A stretch of DNA of 64,000 bases, from contig JABBOY010000012.1 of assembly GCA_012927585.1 (NCBI GenBank), forward strand, positions 24,051-88,050. Direction: 5' to 3'. Position numbers and translations under genes: made by a program. The stretch is from Glaciimonas sp. Lineage in GTDB: Bacteria; Pseudomonadota; Gammaproteobacteria; Burkholderiales; Burkholderiaceae_D. Below the pieces are notes generated by a model. The model was not told the DNA's origin and did no database searches. It was given only the letters and a program-made list of their open reading frames with translations. Shown here one piece after another: positions 27,964-37,930 of the stretch (the stretch's first letter is position 1; the number at the start of each line of letters is the position of its first letter).

Positions 27964-29606
27964 GCAAGGCATCTGAGGCGGCAAAGCCCGGGACCGCACG
28001 CGACCATGAAGAGCAAATCTTCCAGACCGGTGCCGGCATCGAGATCCAGGACATGTACCGCCCGGGCGACATGGGCGATTTCGACAGCGAACGCGACCTG
28101 GGCGAGCCGGGCGAGTATCCGTTCACCCGCGGCCCCTATCCCGGCATGTATCGGGAACGCATCTGGACGCGCCGCTTTCAGGTGGGCTTCGGTTCGCCGC
28201 AGGAAACCAACCAGCGTATCAAGTACCTGCACGGGCAGGGAGCCAACGGCTTCGTCATCACGATCGATCTGCCGACCTCGTATGGTTTTGATTCGGACGA
28301 TCCCATCTGCGATGGCGAGGTGGGCGTGACAGGCGTGCCCATCAGCACCCTGGAGGACATGGAAGCGCTTTACGACGGCTTCGGCCCGGATGCCGTTTCC
28401 TATGCCCTGTCGATCCGCCCACCCGTGTCGTCGGTGACACTAGCCATGTTGGCGTCGGTGGCAGAAATGAAGAACGTGCCGTTCGAGAAAGTCATCGGCA
28501 CGCAGCAGAACGATCCTTTCTACCAGATGAGCGGTGGGCCGCTGCAGACCATCACCCAGTTCTTCCCGCTCGATGGGACCTTGCGGCTGTGCGTGGACAA
28601 CATCGAATTCATTTCGAAGAACATGCCGCGCCTCAACTGGATGGTCACCAACGGCTACAACCTGCGGGAAACCGGCGTCAACGCCATCCAGGACGGCGCA
28701 TTCACGCTCGGCCACGCCTTCGACATCTTCCGTCGCGCCCGCGCTCGCGGCCTGGATGTGAATCTATTTCCGCGCAAGGCGTCGTTCTTTCTCTCCTGCT
28801 CGATCGATTTTTTCGAGGAAATCGCCAAGTTCCGCGCCATGCGCCGGCTGTATGCCAAAACCATGCGCGAGGAATTCGGCACCACCAACCCGGAGTGCTG
28901 GCGACTGCGCTTCTCCGTGCAGTCGGCCGGCAACACGCTGACGCGCCAGCAGCCGCAGGTAAACATCGTGCGCGCCTCGGTCGAATCGATGGCGGCGGTG
29001 TTTGGCGGCGCGCAATCGATCCATTTGTGCTCCTACGACGAGGCCCACGGCCTGCCCACCGAAGAATCGTCGCGCATCGCCTTGCGCACGCAACAGGTGA
29101 TCGCCTATGAGAGCGGCATCACCAAGAGCATCGATCCTTTGGCAGGCTCCTATTACGTGGAGACCCTGACCAACCAGATGGAAGCGGCCATCAGCGCCAA
29201 ACTGGCCGAAATCGATCAGCGCGGCGGCATGATCGCCAGCATCCGGGAAGGCTGGCTGGAGAGCCAGATAAACAAGGAGCGCATCAAGAACCAGAACGAC
29301 CTCGACACGGGGCGCCGCACCCTAGTCGGGGTCAACCGCTTCCGCATCCCGCCCGAAGACGAGACGCCGATCAAGACCCACAAGATCCAGGCCGACGTAT
29401 GGGGCGCACGCCGCGGCGGGTATCTCCGCCAATACCGCGCCGCGCGCGATTCGCAAAAGTGGGCAGACGCGATGGCCCGCATTGAGCAGGCGTGGAAGGA
29501 AGGCGAAAACATGGTGCCGGTGCTGATGAATGCGCTGAAGAACAAGGTGACCATGGGTGAATGTCACGAAGCAATGCGCAAGGCCCAGAACTGGGCATTT
29601 CGTTAG
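27960..29606 (+). CDS. Adenosylcobalamin-dependent acyl-CoA mutase large subunit, divergent active site
   Basis: A 548-residue catalytic TIM-barrel subunit without its own B12 domain, the IcmA/HcmA layout. [20 protein letters not shown] aligns without gaps to the substrate-entry motif of the family and places Gln74 where methylmalonyl-CoA mutase has Tyr89. The block [10 protein letters not shown] places Asn234 where the conserved His244 stands. The segment after QQND (about residues 183-212) is longer and different from the one holding Arg207. It is therefore a mutase by fold with a rewritten pocket. The start overlaps the hyuB stop, and the B12 subunit follows 10 bases later. A candidate substrate is (2-aminophenyl)succinyl-CoA. 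Confidence 0.88.
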   Translation: MSKASEAAKPGTARDHEEQIFQTGAGIEIQDMYRPGDMGDFDSERDLGEPGEYPFTRGPYPGMYRERIWTRRFQVGFGSPQETNQRIKYLHGQGANGFVITIDLPTSYGFDSDDPICDGEVGVTGVPISTLEDMEALYDGFGPDAVSYALSIRPPVSSVTLAMLASVAEMKNVPFEKVIGTQQNDPFYQMSGGPLQTITQFFPLDGTLRLCVDNIEFISKNMPRLNWMVTNGYNLRETGVNAIQDGAFTLGHAFDIFRRARARGLDVNLFPRKASFFLSCSIDFFEEIAKFRAMRRLYAKTMREEFGTTNPECWRLRFSVQSAGNTLTRQQPQVNIVRASVESMAAVFGGAQSIHLCSYDEAHGLPTEESSRIALRTQQVIAYESGITKSIDPLAGSYYVETLTNQMEAAISAKLAEIDQRGGMIASIREGWLESQINKERIKNQNDLDTGRRTLVGVNRFRIPPEDETPIKTHKIQADVWGARRGGYLRQYRAARDSQKWADAMARIEQAWKEGENMVPVLMNALKNKVTMGECHEAMRKAQNWAFR

Positions 29607-29616
29607 GGGATAGATC

Positions 29617-30684
29617 ATGACCGAGAAAAAACGCATTCTGCTGGCGAAGATGGGCCTGGACTGTCACGATACCGGCATCGTCACCGTGGCGCAGGTGTTG
29701 CGCGACGCCGGCTACGAAGTGATTTACCTGGGCCTGCACAACTTCGCGCAACAAGTGGTCAAGGTGGCGATCGAGGAGGACGTGGACGCCATCGGCATCA
29801 GCTTTCTGTCGGGGCAACACATGACCCAGATGCGCCTCTTGTTGGAGCAGATGCGCCGGGAAGGGATTTCCGTCCCGCTCTTTTGCGGCGGCGTCATTCC
29901 CGACGACGACGCACTGGCGCTCAAAGAGATGGGCGTTGCCGAGATCATTCTGCCCGGCACCCTGTCGGTTGATGTGGCGCAGCGCGTCGGTCGCACCCTG
30001 GCGCAGACGGCAGCGGTCAAGCCGTTTCCCGGCGCCGAACGCACCCAGGCGCGCCCGGAACTGTCGGTGACCGCGCTCGACAAGTGCAAGGCCGCGATCG
30101 AGCGCGACGACCGCGCCGAGGCGCTGCGCCAGGCTCAAGCGATCTGGGACGAGTGGCGGCCGCTGCATGACCTCTATGTGGACATGTCGGGCCTGTTTTG
30201 CACCTACATCCGCGACCGGCTGGGGGAGGAAGCGGTGGCGGATGTGTGGCGCTTCATCGGCGAGCGGCTGTGGAAGCCGATCCTGATGCAGATGAAGAAA
30301 ACCGGATCGACCGACCTGCTGGTGCAAGTCTACGCCCAGTTCCTGCGGGCCCACGGCCACCGCTTCAGCGTCACCGAAGACGACGAGAAAACCATCTTCG
30401 TCATGCATTACTGCGCCAGCGGCGGCATGCTGATGCGCGACGGCAAGAATGAGGACTCCGGGCGGCACCCGGTCAATATCGCCGTCATCAAGACGAAGGC
30501 CGAGTGGACCTTTCACCAGCCCCTGTCCGCCTATTGCGTGCATACCCCGTTGTGGATGGACATCCTGCCGCGGGAATGGGGCTGGGACGTCTTCGAGTCC
30601 TCCTTCGGGCGCCAGTTCGACGATGACGGCCAGCCAGTCGACGAACCGTGCGTCGCCATGATCTACAAGCAGCCTCGTTCCTGA
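29617..30684 (+). CDS. B12-binding mutase small subunit with extra C-terminal domain
   Basis: Residues 1 to about 130 form a cobalamin-binding domain: D15-x-H17-x-x-G20 supplies the lower-ligand histidine, followed by GISFLSGQH and FCGGVIPDDD. Normal mutase small subunits end here at 130-160 residues, but this protein has 355. The remaining 220 residues are helical at first (ALDKCKAAIERDDRAEALRQ) and later contain MHYCASGGMLMRDG, YCVHTPLWMDILPREWGWDVFESSFGR and CVAMIYKQ. I do not recognise this domain. It lies 10 bases after the large-subunit gene. The extra domain could bind substrate, chaperone cobalamin or be a separate enzyme. Confidence 0.85.
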   Translation: MTEKKRILLAKMGLDCHDTGIVTVAQVLRDAGYEVIYLGLHNFAQQVVKVAIEEDVDAIGISFLSGQHMTQMRLLLEQMRREGISVPLFCGGVIPDDDALALKEMGVAEIILPGTLSVDVAQRVGRTLAQTAAVKPFPGAERTQARPELSVTALDKCKAAIERDDRAEALRQAQAIWDEWRPLHDLYVDMSGLFCTYIRDRLGEEAVADVWRFIGERLWKPILMQMKKTGSTDLLVQVYAQFLRAHGHRFSVTEDDEKTIFVMHYCASGGMLMRDGKNEDSGRHPVNIAVIKTKAEWTFHQPLSAYCVHTPLWMDILPREWGWDVFESSFGRQFDDDGQPVDEPCVAMIYKQPRS

Positions 30685-30698
30685 CGGAGAGCACGGCC

Positions 30699-32249
30699 AT
30701 GATCCTAGATGAAATCGCGCGCCGCAACGCCCTGCGCTTTCCGCACAAGCCGGCCCTGCTCATGGGCGAGCGCGGCGCCACGTGGCAGGAACTGGATCGC
30801 CGCGTCGATCGAGTCGCCAATGCCCTGCGTGCGTGCGGCCTGGCACCCGGCGATCTGGTTGCGGTACTGCTGAACAACTGCGCTGAATTCGTCGAGCTTT
30901 ATTTCGGTATTGCCCGTGCCGGAATGATTGCCGTGCCGGTCAATTATCACCTCATGCCAGGCGAGCTGGCGCAAATCCTCGGCCATGCCAGGCCTTCCCT
31001 GTTCGTCGTCGGTGCCGCTTTCGCCGACCAGGCCAGGGATCTGGAGACGCTGCTGCCGCAACTGCCGCGGCGCTGGCTGGTCGGCGACGGCGCGCTGGCA
31101 GGGGCCGAATCCTATGAGCGGATGCTGCGCGAGGCGACCGCCGATCCGGCCATCTCGCGCGCAGGCGAGAACGAACCCTTTGCCATTTTCTTCACCAGCG
31201 GAACCACCGGCCTGCCCAAGGGAGCAATGGTGTCGCACCGCAACCTCACGGCCAACGCGTTCAACCAGTTCGTTGCCGACGGTAGCCGGCGCGAGGACGT
31301 GAACCTGGTGTCCACGCCCATGTACCACATGGGGGCGGTATTCATGGCCATCACTTACATGATGCTCGGCTGCACGCAGGTGATCCTCGATGCCTTCGAT
31401 CCGGCGCGTTGGCTTGATGCGGTGGAGCGGCGCAAGGCCAGCGTCGCCCTGCTGGTACCGACCATGATCAATGCCGTGCTCAACCATCCAGGTCTGGCGC
31501 AATCCGATCTGTCGAGCCTGCGCTGCGTGTTCTATGGCGGCGGCCCCATGCCTGCCACCGTGCTGCAGCGCGCGCTGCAGCGCCTGCGCTGCGGCTTCAC
31601 CCAGGGCTACGGCCTCACCGAAACGCTGGAGGCCACCTTCCTGGTGGCGTCCGACCATGTCCTCGGCGGCAGTGCTCTGCAGGAGAAGCGTCTTGCTTCC
31701 GCCGGCCGCGAAGCGGTGGACGCCGAGGTGCGGATCGTGGACGCCGCCGGCCGTGACTTGGCGCCGGGCGCAGTGGGCGAGGTGCTGGTGCGCAGCCGCT
31801 CGGTGATCTCCGGCTACTGGGGTATGCCCGAAGAGACTGCCAATGCGATTCGCGATGGCTGGTTCCATACCGGCGATCTTGGCTATCTCGACGAAGAGCG
31901 CTACCTGTTCCTGGTGGATCGGATCAAAGACATGGTCATCAGCGGGGGCGTGAACATCTATACCAAGGAAGTGGAGAGCGTTCTCTACGACCATCCGGCG
32001 GTGCTGGAGGCCGCGGTCATCGGCCTGCCCGACGAGGAATGGGGCGAAGTGGTCAGCGCCGCGGTGGTGCTGCGCGCAGGCACGAGCGCTTCTGCGGCGG
32101 AATTGATTGAGCATTGCCGGCAGTCGCTATCGAGCTACAAGAAACCGCGGATCGTGGCGTTCCTGGACGAATTGCCCAAGAATCCGAGTGGCAAAATCCT
32201 CAAGCGCGAACTGCGCCGCTTGCTGAGCGTCGGCAGCGACGCGGCGTGA
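30699..32249 (+). CDS. Acyl-CoA ligase (AMP-forming)
   Basis: A 516-residue class I adenylate-forming enzyme: P-loop FFTSGTTGLPKGAMV, YGLTET, the hinge-region block HTGDLGYLDEERYLFLVDRIKDMVISGG, and the catalytic lysine in NPSGKILKREL near the C-terminus. ATG 30699 lies 15 bases after the B12-subunit gene, with CGGAGAG upstream; the frame's upstream extension is inside that gene. It activates a carboxylic acid to its CoA thioester, by context indoleacetate or the ring-opened product. An indoleacetate-CoA ligase (IaaB) is known from the auxin pathway. Which of the two ligases in this operon plays that part is undecided. Confidence 0.88.
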   Translation: MILDEIARRNALRFPHKPALLMGERGATWQELDRRVDRVANALRACGLAPGDLVAVLLNNCAEFVELYFGIARAGMIAVPVNYHLMPGELAQILGHARPSLFVVGAAFADQARDLETLLPQLPRRWLVGDGALAGAESYERMLREATADPAISRAGENEPFAIFFTSGTTGLPKGAMVSHRNLTANAFNQFVADGSRREDVNLVSTPMYHMGAVFMAITYMMLGCTQVILDAFDPARWLDAVERRKASVALLVPTMINAVLNHPGLAQSDLSSLRCVFYGGGPMPATVLQRALQRLRCGFTQGYGLTETLEATFLVASDHVLGGSALQEKRLASAGREAVDAEVRIVDAAGRDLAPGAVGEVLVRSRSVISGYWGMPEETANAIRDGWFHTGDLGYLDEERYLFLVDRIKDMVISGGVNIYTKEVESVLYDHPAVLEAAVIGLPDEEWGEVVSAAVVLRAGTSASAAELIEHCRQSLSSYKKPRIVAFLDELPKNPSGKILKRELRRLLSVGSDAA

Positions 32250-32292
32250 GTGGCCCCATGCACGAGTAATTCTTCAACAACATTGGCATCCC

Positions 32293-34053
32293 ATGACTCA
32301 TTCCTACACAGCCCCGCTGGACGATCTGCGTTTTCTGCTGAACGACGTGCTGGAGTACGGGCAGTTGTTCACCCTGCCCGCTTTCGCCCACGCCGATACC
32401 GATCTGGCCGACGCGGTACTGACCGAGGCGGCGCGTTTCACCGCCGGGGTTCTTGGCCCCATCAACGCGGTCGGCGACGAGCACGGCAGCCGCCTGGAGA
32501 ACGGCCGCGTGCTGACGCCGCCGGGCTTCCGGGACGCGTACCGCCAGTATGTCGAGGGCGGCTGGCCTGGCCTCGACATGCCTCTGGAGTACGGCGGCCA
32601 AGCCCTACCCCTGACGCTGCAGTCGGCCTGCGCCGAAATGGTCAACGGCGCCTGCGTCTCCTTCGGCATGCTTCCGCTCATGGAGCGGGCGGCGACGCGC
32701 CTGCTCATCGCGCACGCGCCGAGAGCCGTGGTCGATGTCATGGTGCCACCTTTGGCTGCGGGCAAGTGGGGTGCCACCATCTGCATCTCGGAAGCCCAGG
32801 CCGGTTCGGACGTCGGACGCATCGCCACGCGCGCCGCGCTGCGCGGCGACGGCAGCTACGCGCTGAGCGGAACCAAGATCTTCATCACCTATGGCGATCA
32901 GGATTTCACCGAGCAGATCATCCACATGGTGCTGGCGCGCCTGCCAGGTGCGCCGTCGGGTACGCGGGGCCTGAGCCTATTCGTCGTGCCTAGCCGCCGT
33001 CTGACGGACGGCGTGCCGGGCGCGGCCAACGGCGTCGCCGTGACCCGCGTTGAGCACAAGATGGGCCTGAAAGCATCGCCCACCTGCGTGCTCAACTTCG
33101 AGGGCGCCGAAGGCTACCTCGTCGGGCGCGAGCACGCAGGCCTGAAGGCAATGTTCACCATGGTCAATACCATGCGCCTCGAAGTAGCGGTGCAAGGCGT
33201 CGCCATCGCCGGCGCGGCGACGGCCAAGGCGCTGCGCTACGCCATGGAGCGGCCGCAGGGAGGACCCCCGGCAGTTGCGCCGATCCCGATTATCGATCAT
33301 GCCGATGTGCGCCGCATGCTCTACACCATGCGCGCGCGCACCGAGGCAATGCGGGCGCTGGTATTGGAGACCGCGCTTCAGCTCGACCTGGCGCATGCGG
33401 GCCAGCCTTCGCAGCGCGCCGCCGCGCTGGCGCTCGCGGAGTGGCTGTTGCCGGTATGCAAGGCCTGCGCCTCCGAGGCCGGGTTCGAGGTGGCCAACCT
33501 GGCGCTGCAGGTATTCGGCGGCCACGGCTATGTGACCGATGCCGGAGTTGAGCAATACGTGCGCGACAGCCGGGTGATGTCGATCTATGAGGGCGCGAAT
33601 GGCATCCAGGCCCTCGATCTCGTCATGCGCAAGCTCACGCAGGACGACGGTGAGCGCTACCGGCTGTTCACTGCGCGGATCCGCGCCGACCTGGATCGTT
33701 GCGGCGACCGTCCCGAACTGGCGCATATTCATACGGCATTGGTGCAAGGGCTGACGCGCCTGGATGCCTGTACCGAGGCGCTCGTGGCTCGCATGGCGCA
33801 GCACAGCCGCGATGCCGAGGCCGGCGCCAGCGCCTACCTGGCGCTGGTGGGACTGGTGGCCGGTGGCTGGATGTGGTTGCGCATGGCTGCGGCGGCCGAC
33901 GGCGACGCGCCGCAACACTGCGCGAAGCGCTCTGTCGCGCGCTTCTATGGCGAGTATCTAATACCCGAGTCGCGCACCCTGGAATGCCGCGCGCTGTTGG
34001 GCGCCGCGTGCCTGGACCAGCTGGACGGCGCGACATTGGCCGGCACGCACTGA
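32293..34053 (+). CDS. Acyl-CoA dehydrogenase, long form with C-terminal extension
   Basis: A 586-residue flavoprotein. The FAD/substrate block GATICISEAQAGSDVGRI, KMGLKASPTCVLNFEGAEGYLVG and the C-terminal block ANLALQVFGGHGYVTDAGVEQYVRDSRVMSIYEGANGIQALDL are typical of the roughly 600-residue acyl-CoA dehydrogenases; the glutamate in YEGANG is the expected base. The last 130 residues form the extra helical domain of this subgroup. By context it oxidises the mutase product, possibly with loss of CO2 as benzylmalonyl-CoA dehydrogenase does in auxin degradation. Other acyl-CoA substrates are possible. Confidence 0.88.
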   Translation: MTHSYTAPLDDLRFLLNDVLEYGQLFTLPAFAHADTDLADAVLTEAARFTAGVLGPINAVGDEHGSRLENGRVLTPPGFRDAYRQYVEGGWPGLDMPLEYGGQALPLTLQSACAEMVNGACVSFGMLPLMERAATRLLIAHAPRAVVDVMVPPLAAGKWGATICISEAQAGSDVGRIATRAALRGDGSYALSGTKIFITYGDQDFTEQIIHMVLARLPGAPSGTRGLSLFVVPSRRLTDGVPGAANGVAVTRVEHKMGLKASPTCVLNFEGAEGYLVGREHAGLKAMFTMVNTMRLEVAVQGVAIAGAATAKALRYAMERPQGGPPAVAPIPIIDHADVRRMLYTMRARTEAMRALVLETALQLDLAHAGQPSQRAAALALAEWLLPVCKACASEAGFEVANLALQVFGGHGYVTDAGVEQYVRDSRVMSIYEGANGIQALDLVMRKLTQDDGERYRLFTARIRADLDRCGDRPELAHIHTALVQGLTRLDACTEALVARMAQHSRDAEAGASAYLALVGLVAGGWMWLRMAAAADGDAPQHCAKRSVARFYGEYLIPESRTLECRALLGAACLDQLDGATLAGTH

Positions 34054-34230
34054 ATGAAGATCGCAGTCAGGAGAGTACCGGAGAGTTGCGAGCGGCCCGA
34101 GAGGCGGCCCAGGCGGAAGAGTCGATTGACCAACATCGACTAAGTGCCATTGATGTTTTTGAGAACGCCGAATGCAAGTTCGCAGCAGGCAAATTGATCT
34201 GGCTGGAAGGCCAATTTGGAGGAGACGAGC

Positions 34231-36183
34231 ATGGAAATGAAATATCCGAAGTTGTTTGCGCGTGGGCGGATCGGAACTCTGGAATTGCCCAACCGAGTCA
34301 TCAAGGCACCCACGTCCACCGCCATGAGCAACATGGACGGCACGGTGTCAGAGCGCTTGCTGCGCCACTATCGCGAGGTGGCCAGGGGCGGCACCGGGCT
34401 GATCATCGTCGAGTACGCCTATGTGGACGACATCGCCAGCAAGTCGGCGCACTGCCAGTTGGGCATCAGCAGCGACGAGCACATCGCCGGACTGGCCCTG
34501 CTCGCCCAAACCATCAAGGAACAGGGTGCCCGCGCCGGCATCCAGATCGAACATTGTGGCCGCCAGAAATTTCTCGGCACGCCGCCGATCAAGGCAGCCT
34601 CTGCCGTGCCTTGGCTGGCGCTGAAGGCGCGTAGCGGTGACAAAGCGATTCCAGAAGTGCTGTCCATTGCCGAGATAGAGCAGATCGTCGAGGCGTTCGG
34701 GGACGCGACCAAGCGTGCCGTGGCGGCCGGCTTCGACCTAGTGGAGATCCACGGCGCCCATGGTTATCTGATTACCAATTTTCTCTCGCCGCACACCAAT
34801 AAACGGACCGACCGCTACGGCGGTTCGCTGGAAAACCGCATGCGTCTGCTGGTGGAAATCATTCGCAACGCCCGTGACAAGGTCGGCCGCAGCTTCCCGC
34901 TGACCGTGCGTCTAAGCGGCTCCGATTACGAGCCGGACGGCTTCGGCATCGACGAGACCATCGAAGTTGCCAAGACTGCAGAAAGGCTTGGCCTTGATGC
35001 CATCCACGTGTCGGGTGGCGATCATCATCAGATGATCCACCAGGTCAGCCCGATGTCCATTCCCCGTCTGCACAACGTATGGGCGGCGGAGGCGGTGCGC
35101 AAGGAGGTCGGCATCCCGGTCATAGCGTCGGGCTCGATCACGCTTCCGGAATTTGCCGAAAGCATTCTGGCCGAGGGCAAGGGCGATTTCATATCCTTGG
35201 GTCGACCGCTATGGGCCGACCCGCAATGGACTAACAAGGCGCGGGACGGCCGTCAGCAAGACATTCGTCCATGCATTCGCTGCAACGACGGCTGTCTGGA
35301 TCGCACATTCTTCCGCTTCCACGCTGTCGGTTGTTCGGTCAATCCGGAGATCGGGCGCGAAGGGGACCTGCAGGTCACGCCGGCACTGCAGCGCAAAAGG
35401 GTCGCGGTCATAGGCGGCGGCGTGGCCGGCATGGAGGCGGCGCGGGTTGCGGCATTGCGCGGTCACCGCGTGACGCTGTTCGAGAAACGCAGCCTGGGCG
35501 GTGTGCTCAATGAAGGCTCGGTGGCGGAATTCAAGTCCGACCTGCGCTTTCTTAACCAGTATCTAGCGACCCAGATGGGCCAGCTTGATGTCCAAGTAAT
35601 CAAGCAGCAGGCCGACGCCGACGACATCACGCCCAGGGACTTCGATGCCGCCGTTGTCGCCACCGGCGGAGGGCCTGCCGCACCGGCTGTCCCCGGTCTG
35701 GACGGGCCTCGTGTCATGGATGCCATCGATATTTTCAACGGCCAAGCCACGGCAGACAAGCGGGTCGTGGTGCTCGGTGGCGGCGAGACAGCCGTCGAGG
35801 TGGCGCTGTACCTGGAGCAAGCCGGACATGACGTCACGCTGATCCATCGTCGCGACGATCTCATGGCGCGGGATTGCACTATTACCGACAAGATATCCTA
35901 CAGCGAGATGCTAGCCAAATCCGGCGTCAAGGTTGTCACCGGGCTGCAGTTGACCGAAGTCAAGGACGGCCGCGTCACAGCGACGGATAGAAACGGCAAG
36001 GCGTCCCATTTCGAAGCCGATTCCATCGTTACTGCCCTCGGCTATACGCCGATCAGGGACGGCTTGGCCGAAGCGCTGCGCGCAAAAGGCGGGATCGAGG
36101 TATGCGAGGTGGGCGACTGCTTGCGCACTGCCAAAGTCTATGACGCCATGCATGCGGGTTATCGTGCCGGCTGCCGGATCTGA
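34231..36183 (+). CDS. NADH:flavin oxidoreductase/2,4-dienoyl-CoA reductase-type protein
   Basis: A 650-residue protein with an OYE-type FMN barrel (IHGAHGYLITNFLSPHTNKR with the RYGGSLENR block), four Fe-S cysteines in the order C-x2-C-x3-C-x12-C (CIRCNDGC then GCSVNP), an FAD motif VIGGGVAGMEAARVAALRG and a second dinucleotide motif VLGGGETAVEVALYLEQAG. This is the FadH arrangement of FMN, 4Fe-4S and FAD. ATG 34231 follows GGAGGAGACGAGC; a TTG at 34218 is inside that site. It may reduce an unsaturated or dearomatised acyl-CoA. It is paralogous to the protein at 47741 but keeps all four cluster cysteines. Confidence 0.88.
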   Translation: MEMKYPKLFARGRIGTLELPNRVIKAPTSTAMSNMDGTVSERLLRHYREVARGGTGLIIVEYAYVDDIASKSAHCQLGISSDEHIAGLALLAQTIKEQGARAGIQIEHCGRQKFLGTPPIKAASAVPWLALKARSGDKAIPEVLSIAEIEQIVEAFGDATKRAVAAGFDLVEIHGAHGYLITNFLSPHTNKRTDRYGGSLENRMRLLVEIIRNARDKVGRSFPLTVRLSGSDYEPDGFGIDETIEVAKTAERLGLDAIHVSGGDHHQMIHQVSPMSIPRLHNVWAAEAVRKEVGIPVIASGSITLPEFAESILAEGKGDFISLGRPLWADPQWTNKARDGRQQDIRPCIRCNDGCLDRTFFRFHAVGCSVNPEIGREGDLQVTPALQRKRVAVIGGGVAGMEAARVAALRGHRVTLFEKRSLGGVLNEGSVAEFKSDLRFLNQYLATQMGQLDVQVIKQQADADDITPRDFDAAVVATGGGPAAPAVPGLDGPRVMDAIDIFNGQATADKRVVVLGGGETAVEVALYLEQAGHDVTLIHRRDDLMARDCTITDKISYSEMLAKSGVKVVTGLQLTEVKDGRVTATDRNGKASHFEADSIVTALGYTPIRDGLAEALRAKGGIEVCEVGDCLRTAKVYDAMHAGYRAGCRI

Positions 36184-36361
36184 GCCGGGCATCGCCCTGA
36201 CAAGATAGTTATAAGCATTTTCGGGATATGGCCCCGGAGCCGATGGATAGTACCAGCACCGCGGAGTCAATAAGCTTAAGACCCTGCCGTCGGCAACACA
36301 ATAACGGATGCGGGAACCGACCGATCGGACTCGTACATTGATCTGCGGCAAGGAGGAGGAG

Positions 36362-37930
36362 ATGGACAAATTGCCACATGTGTACCCAACTGTTGTGCAT
36401 ATGCTTGCCGCTGCGGCAAAGCAAGCGCCGCAGCGCGAGGCATTGGTGTGCCAGGGCGAGCGGCTGACGTATGCGGAGTACTTGCGCTGCGTCGCCGGGT
36501 TCGCCCATGAATTGCTTGGGCTCGGCACCAGTGGCAGACGCGTCGGCATCGTCCTTGGCAACTCGATCGACATCTGTATCGCCATGTTCGGGGTGCATGC
36601 CGCGCGGGCGCAGGCCGCACCGTTCAATCCGCTGTATACCGAGCACGAGTTGCGCATACTTTTTCGGGATGCCGATTTGCATGTCCTGATCTACGCGCAG
36701 GACAAGCGCGGCATGATCGAAGCGCTGGCCGATGAGCTGGCCATCGCCCATCGCATCTGCATCGGCAATGGCGCCGGCGGCGGCCGGCTCAACGTCTGGC
36801 GCGATGCCGCCGGCCTCGATCTGCCGCAGCCCCTGCCCGCTCCAGCCGACTTGGCGACGCTGCAATACACGGGCGGCACTACGGGCCGATCGAAGGGCGT
36901 GGATTTGCGGCACCACGCGGTTGCGGTCAATCTCAGCCAGCGCGAAGCGCTGCTGCCGGCACGCCAGGACTGCGAACGGCTGCTATGCGTCATGCCGCTG
37001 TTCCATGTCTACGCCGTTGCCATGTGCCTGCATAACATGGCCTACGCGCGCGGCACGCTGGTCATGCTGCCACGCTACACGCCGGAAGCGGTGTTCGAGG
37101 CGCTCGCTCAGGAGCGAATCACTATCTTCGCTGGGAGCCCAACGCTGTTTTCCAGCCTGCTGAACCACCAGGATTTCGGGCATGCCGTCTTCACCGGGCT
37201 TCATCTTTCCTACTCCGGCTCGGCCGCGCTGCCGGAAGATCTGCTGCGCCGATGGGAAGCCGCCACGGGGGTGCCGGTAATGGAAGGATATGGGCAGACG
37301 GAGGCGGGGCCGGTGGTGAGCTTCAACCCGCTCGACAGCGTTCGCAAATTGGGTTCTGTGGGGCTGCCGCTGCCCGGTACGGAAGTCGAGATCGTCGATT
37401 TGGAGAGCGGCCGGAGACCGCTCGACACCGGCAAAAAAGGCGAGATCCGCGTGCGCGGTCCGCAACTCATGGCAGGCTATCGCAACCTGCCGGAAGAAAC
37501 CGACCAGACGCTACGCGACGGCTGGCTATATACCGGCGACATCGGCGAGCTGGACGGCGACGGCTATCTGTACATCCGCGATCGCAAGAAGGAAATGGCG
37601 AAGGTTTCCGGTTTCAACGTCTTCCCGCGCGAAATCGAGGAAGTGCTCTACCTGCACCCGGGGGTCGGCGAAGCCGCGGCAGTGGCGGTTCCGGATGCCT
37701 ATCGCGGCGAGGTAATCACGGCTTTCGTGGCGCCACGCCCTGGCCACCCGGTAACGGCCGAGCAACTGACCGAGCACTGCAAGAGCCACTTGGCCAAGTA
37801 CAAAGTCCCGGCGCAGATTTTTCTGGTCGCAGCGCTACCCAAGACCGGAGTGGGAAAGATCGACAAGAACCGGCTGCGCGAAACGCGGCGGGCAATCACT
37901 GATGCTGTGGATGAGTCCAGCGGCACATGA
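36362..37930 (+). CDS. Acyl-CoA ligase (AMP-forming), second copy
   Basis: A 522-residue adenylate-forming enzyme with P-loop LQYTGGTTGRSKGVDL, EGYGQTEAGP, LYTGDIGELDGDGYLYIRDRKKEMAKVSG and the catalytic lysine in KTGVGKIDKNRLRE. ATG 36362 has AAGGAGGAGGAG upstream. It is only distantly similar to the ligase at 30699, and the motif style is closer to long-chain acyl-CoA ligases. Its stop overlaps the start of the YCF48-like gene (ATGA), linking it to the envelope module. Confidence 0.88.
   Translation: MDKLPHVYPTVVHMLAAAAKQAPQREALVCQGERLTYAEYLRCVAGFAHELLGLGTSGRRVGIVLGNSIDICIAMFGVHAARAQAAPFNPLYTEHELRILFRDADLHVLIYAQDKRGMIEALADELAIAHRICIGNGAGGGRLNVWRDAAGLDLPQPLPAPADLATLQYTGGTTGRSKGVDLRHHAVAVNLSQREALLPARQDCERLLCVMPLFHVYAVAMCLHNMAYARGTLVMLPRYTPEAVFEALAQERITIFAGSPTLFSSLLNHQDFGHAVFTGLHLSYSGSAALPEDLLRRWEAATGVPVMEGYGQTEAGPVVSFNPLDSVRKLGSVGLPLPGTEVEIVDLESGRRPLDTGKKGEIRVRGPQLMAGYRNLPEETDQTLRDGWLYTGDIGELDGDGYLYIRDRKKEMAKVSGFNVFPREIEEVLYLHPGVGEAAAVAVPDAYRGEVITAFVAPRPGHPVTAEQLTEHCKSHLAKYKVPAQIFLVAALPKTGVGKIDKNRLRETRRAITDAVDESSGT

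Noticed and set aside
30705..32114. A 469-codon minus-strand open frame
   Set aside because: It lies antisense to a CoA ligase with all catalytic motifs; its product is low-complexity His/Gln/Arg-rich.
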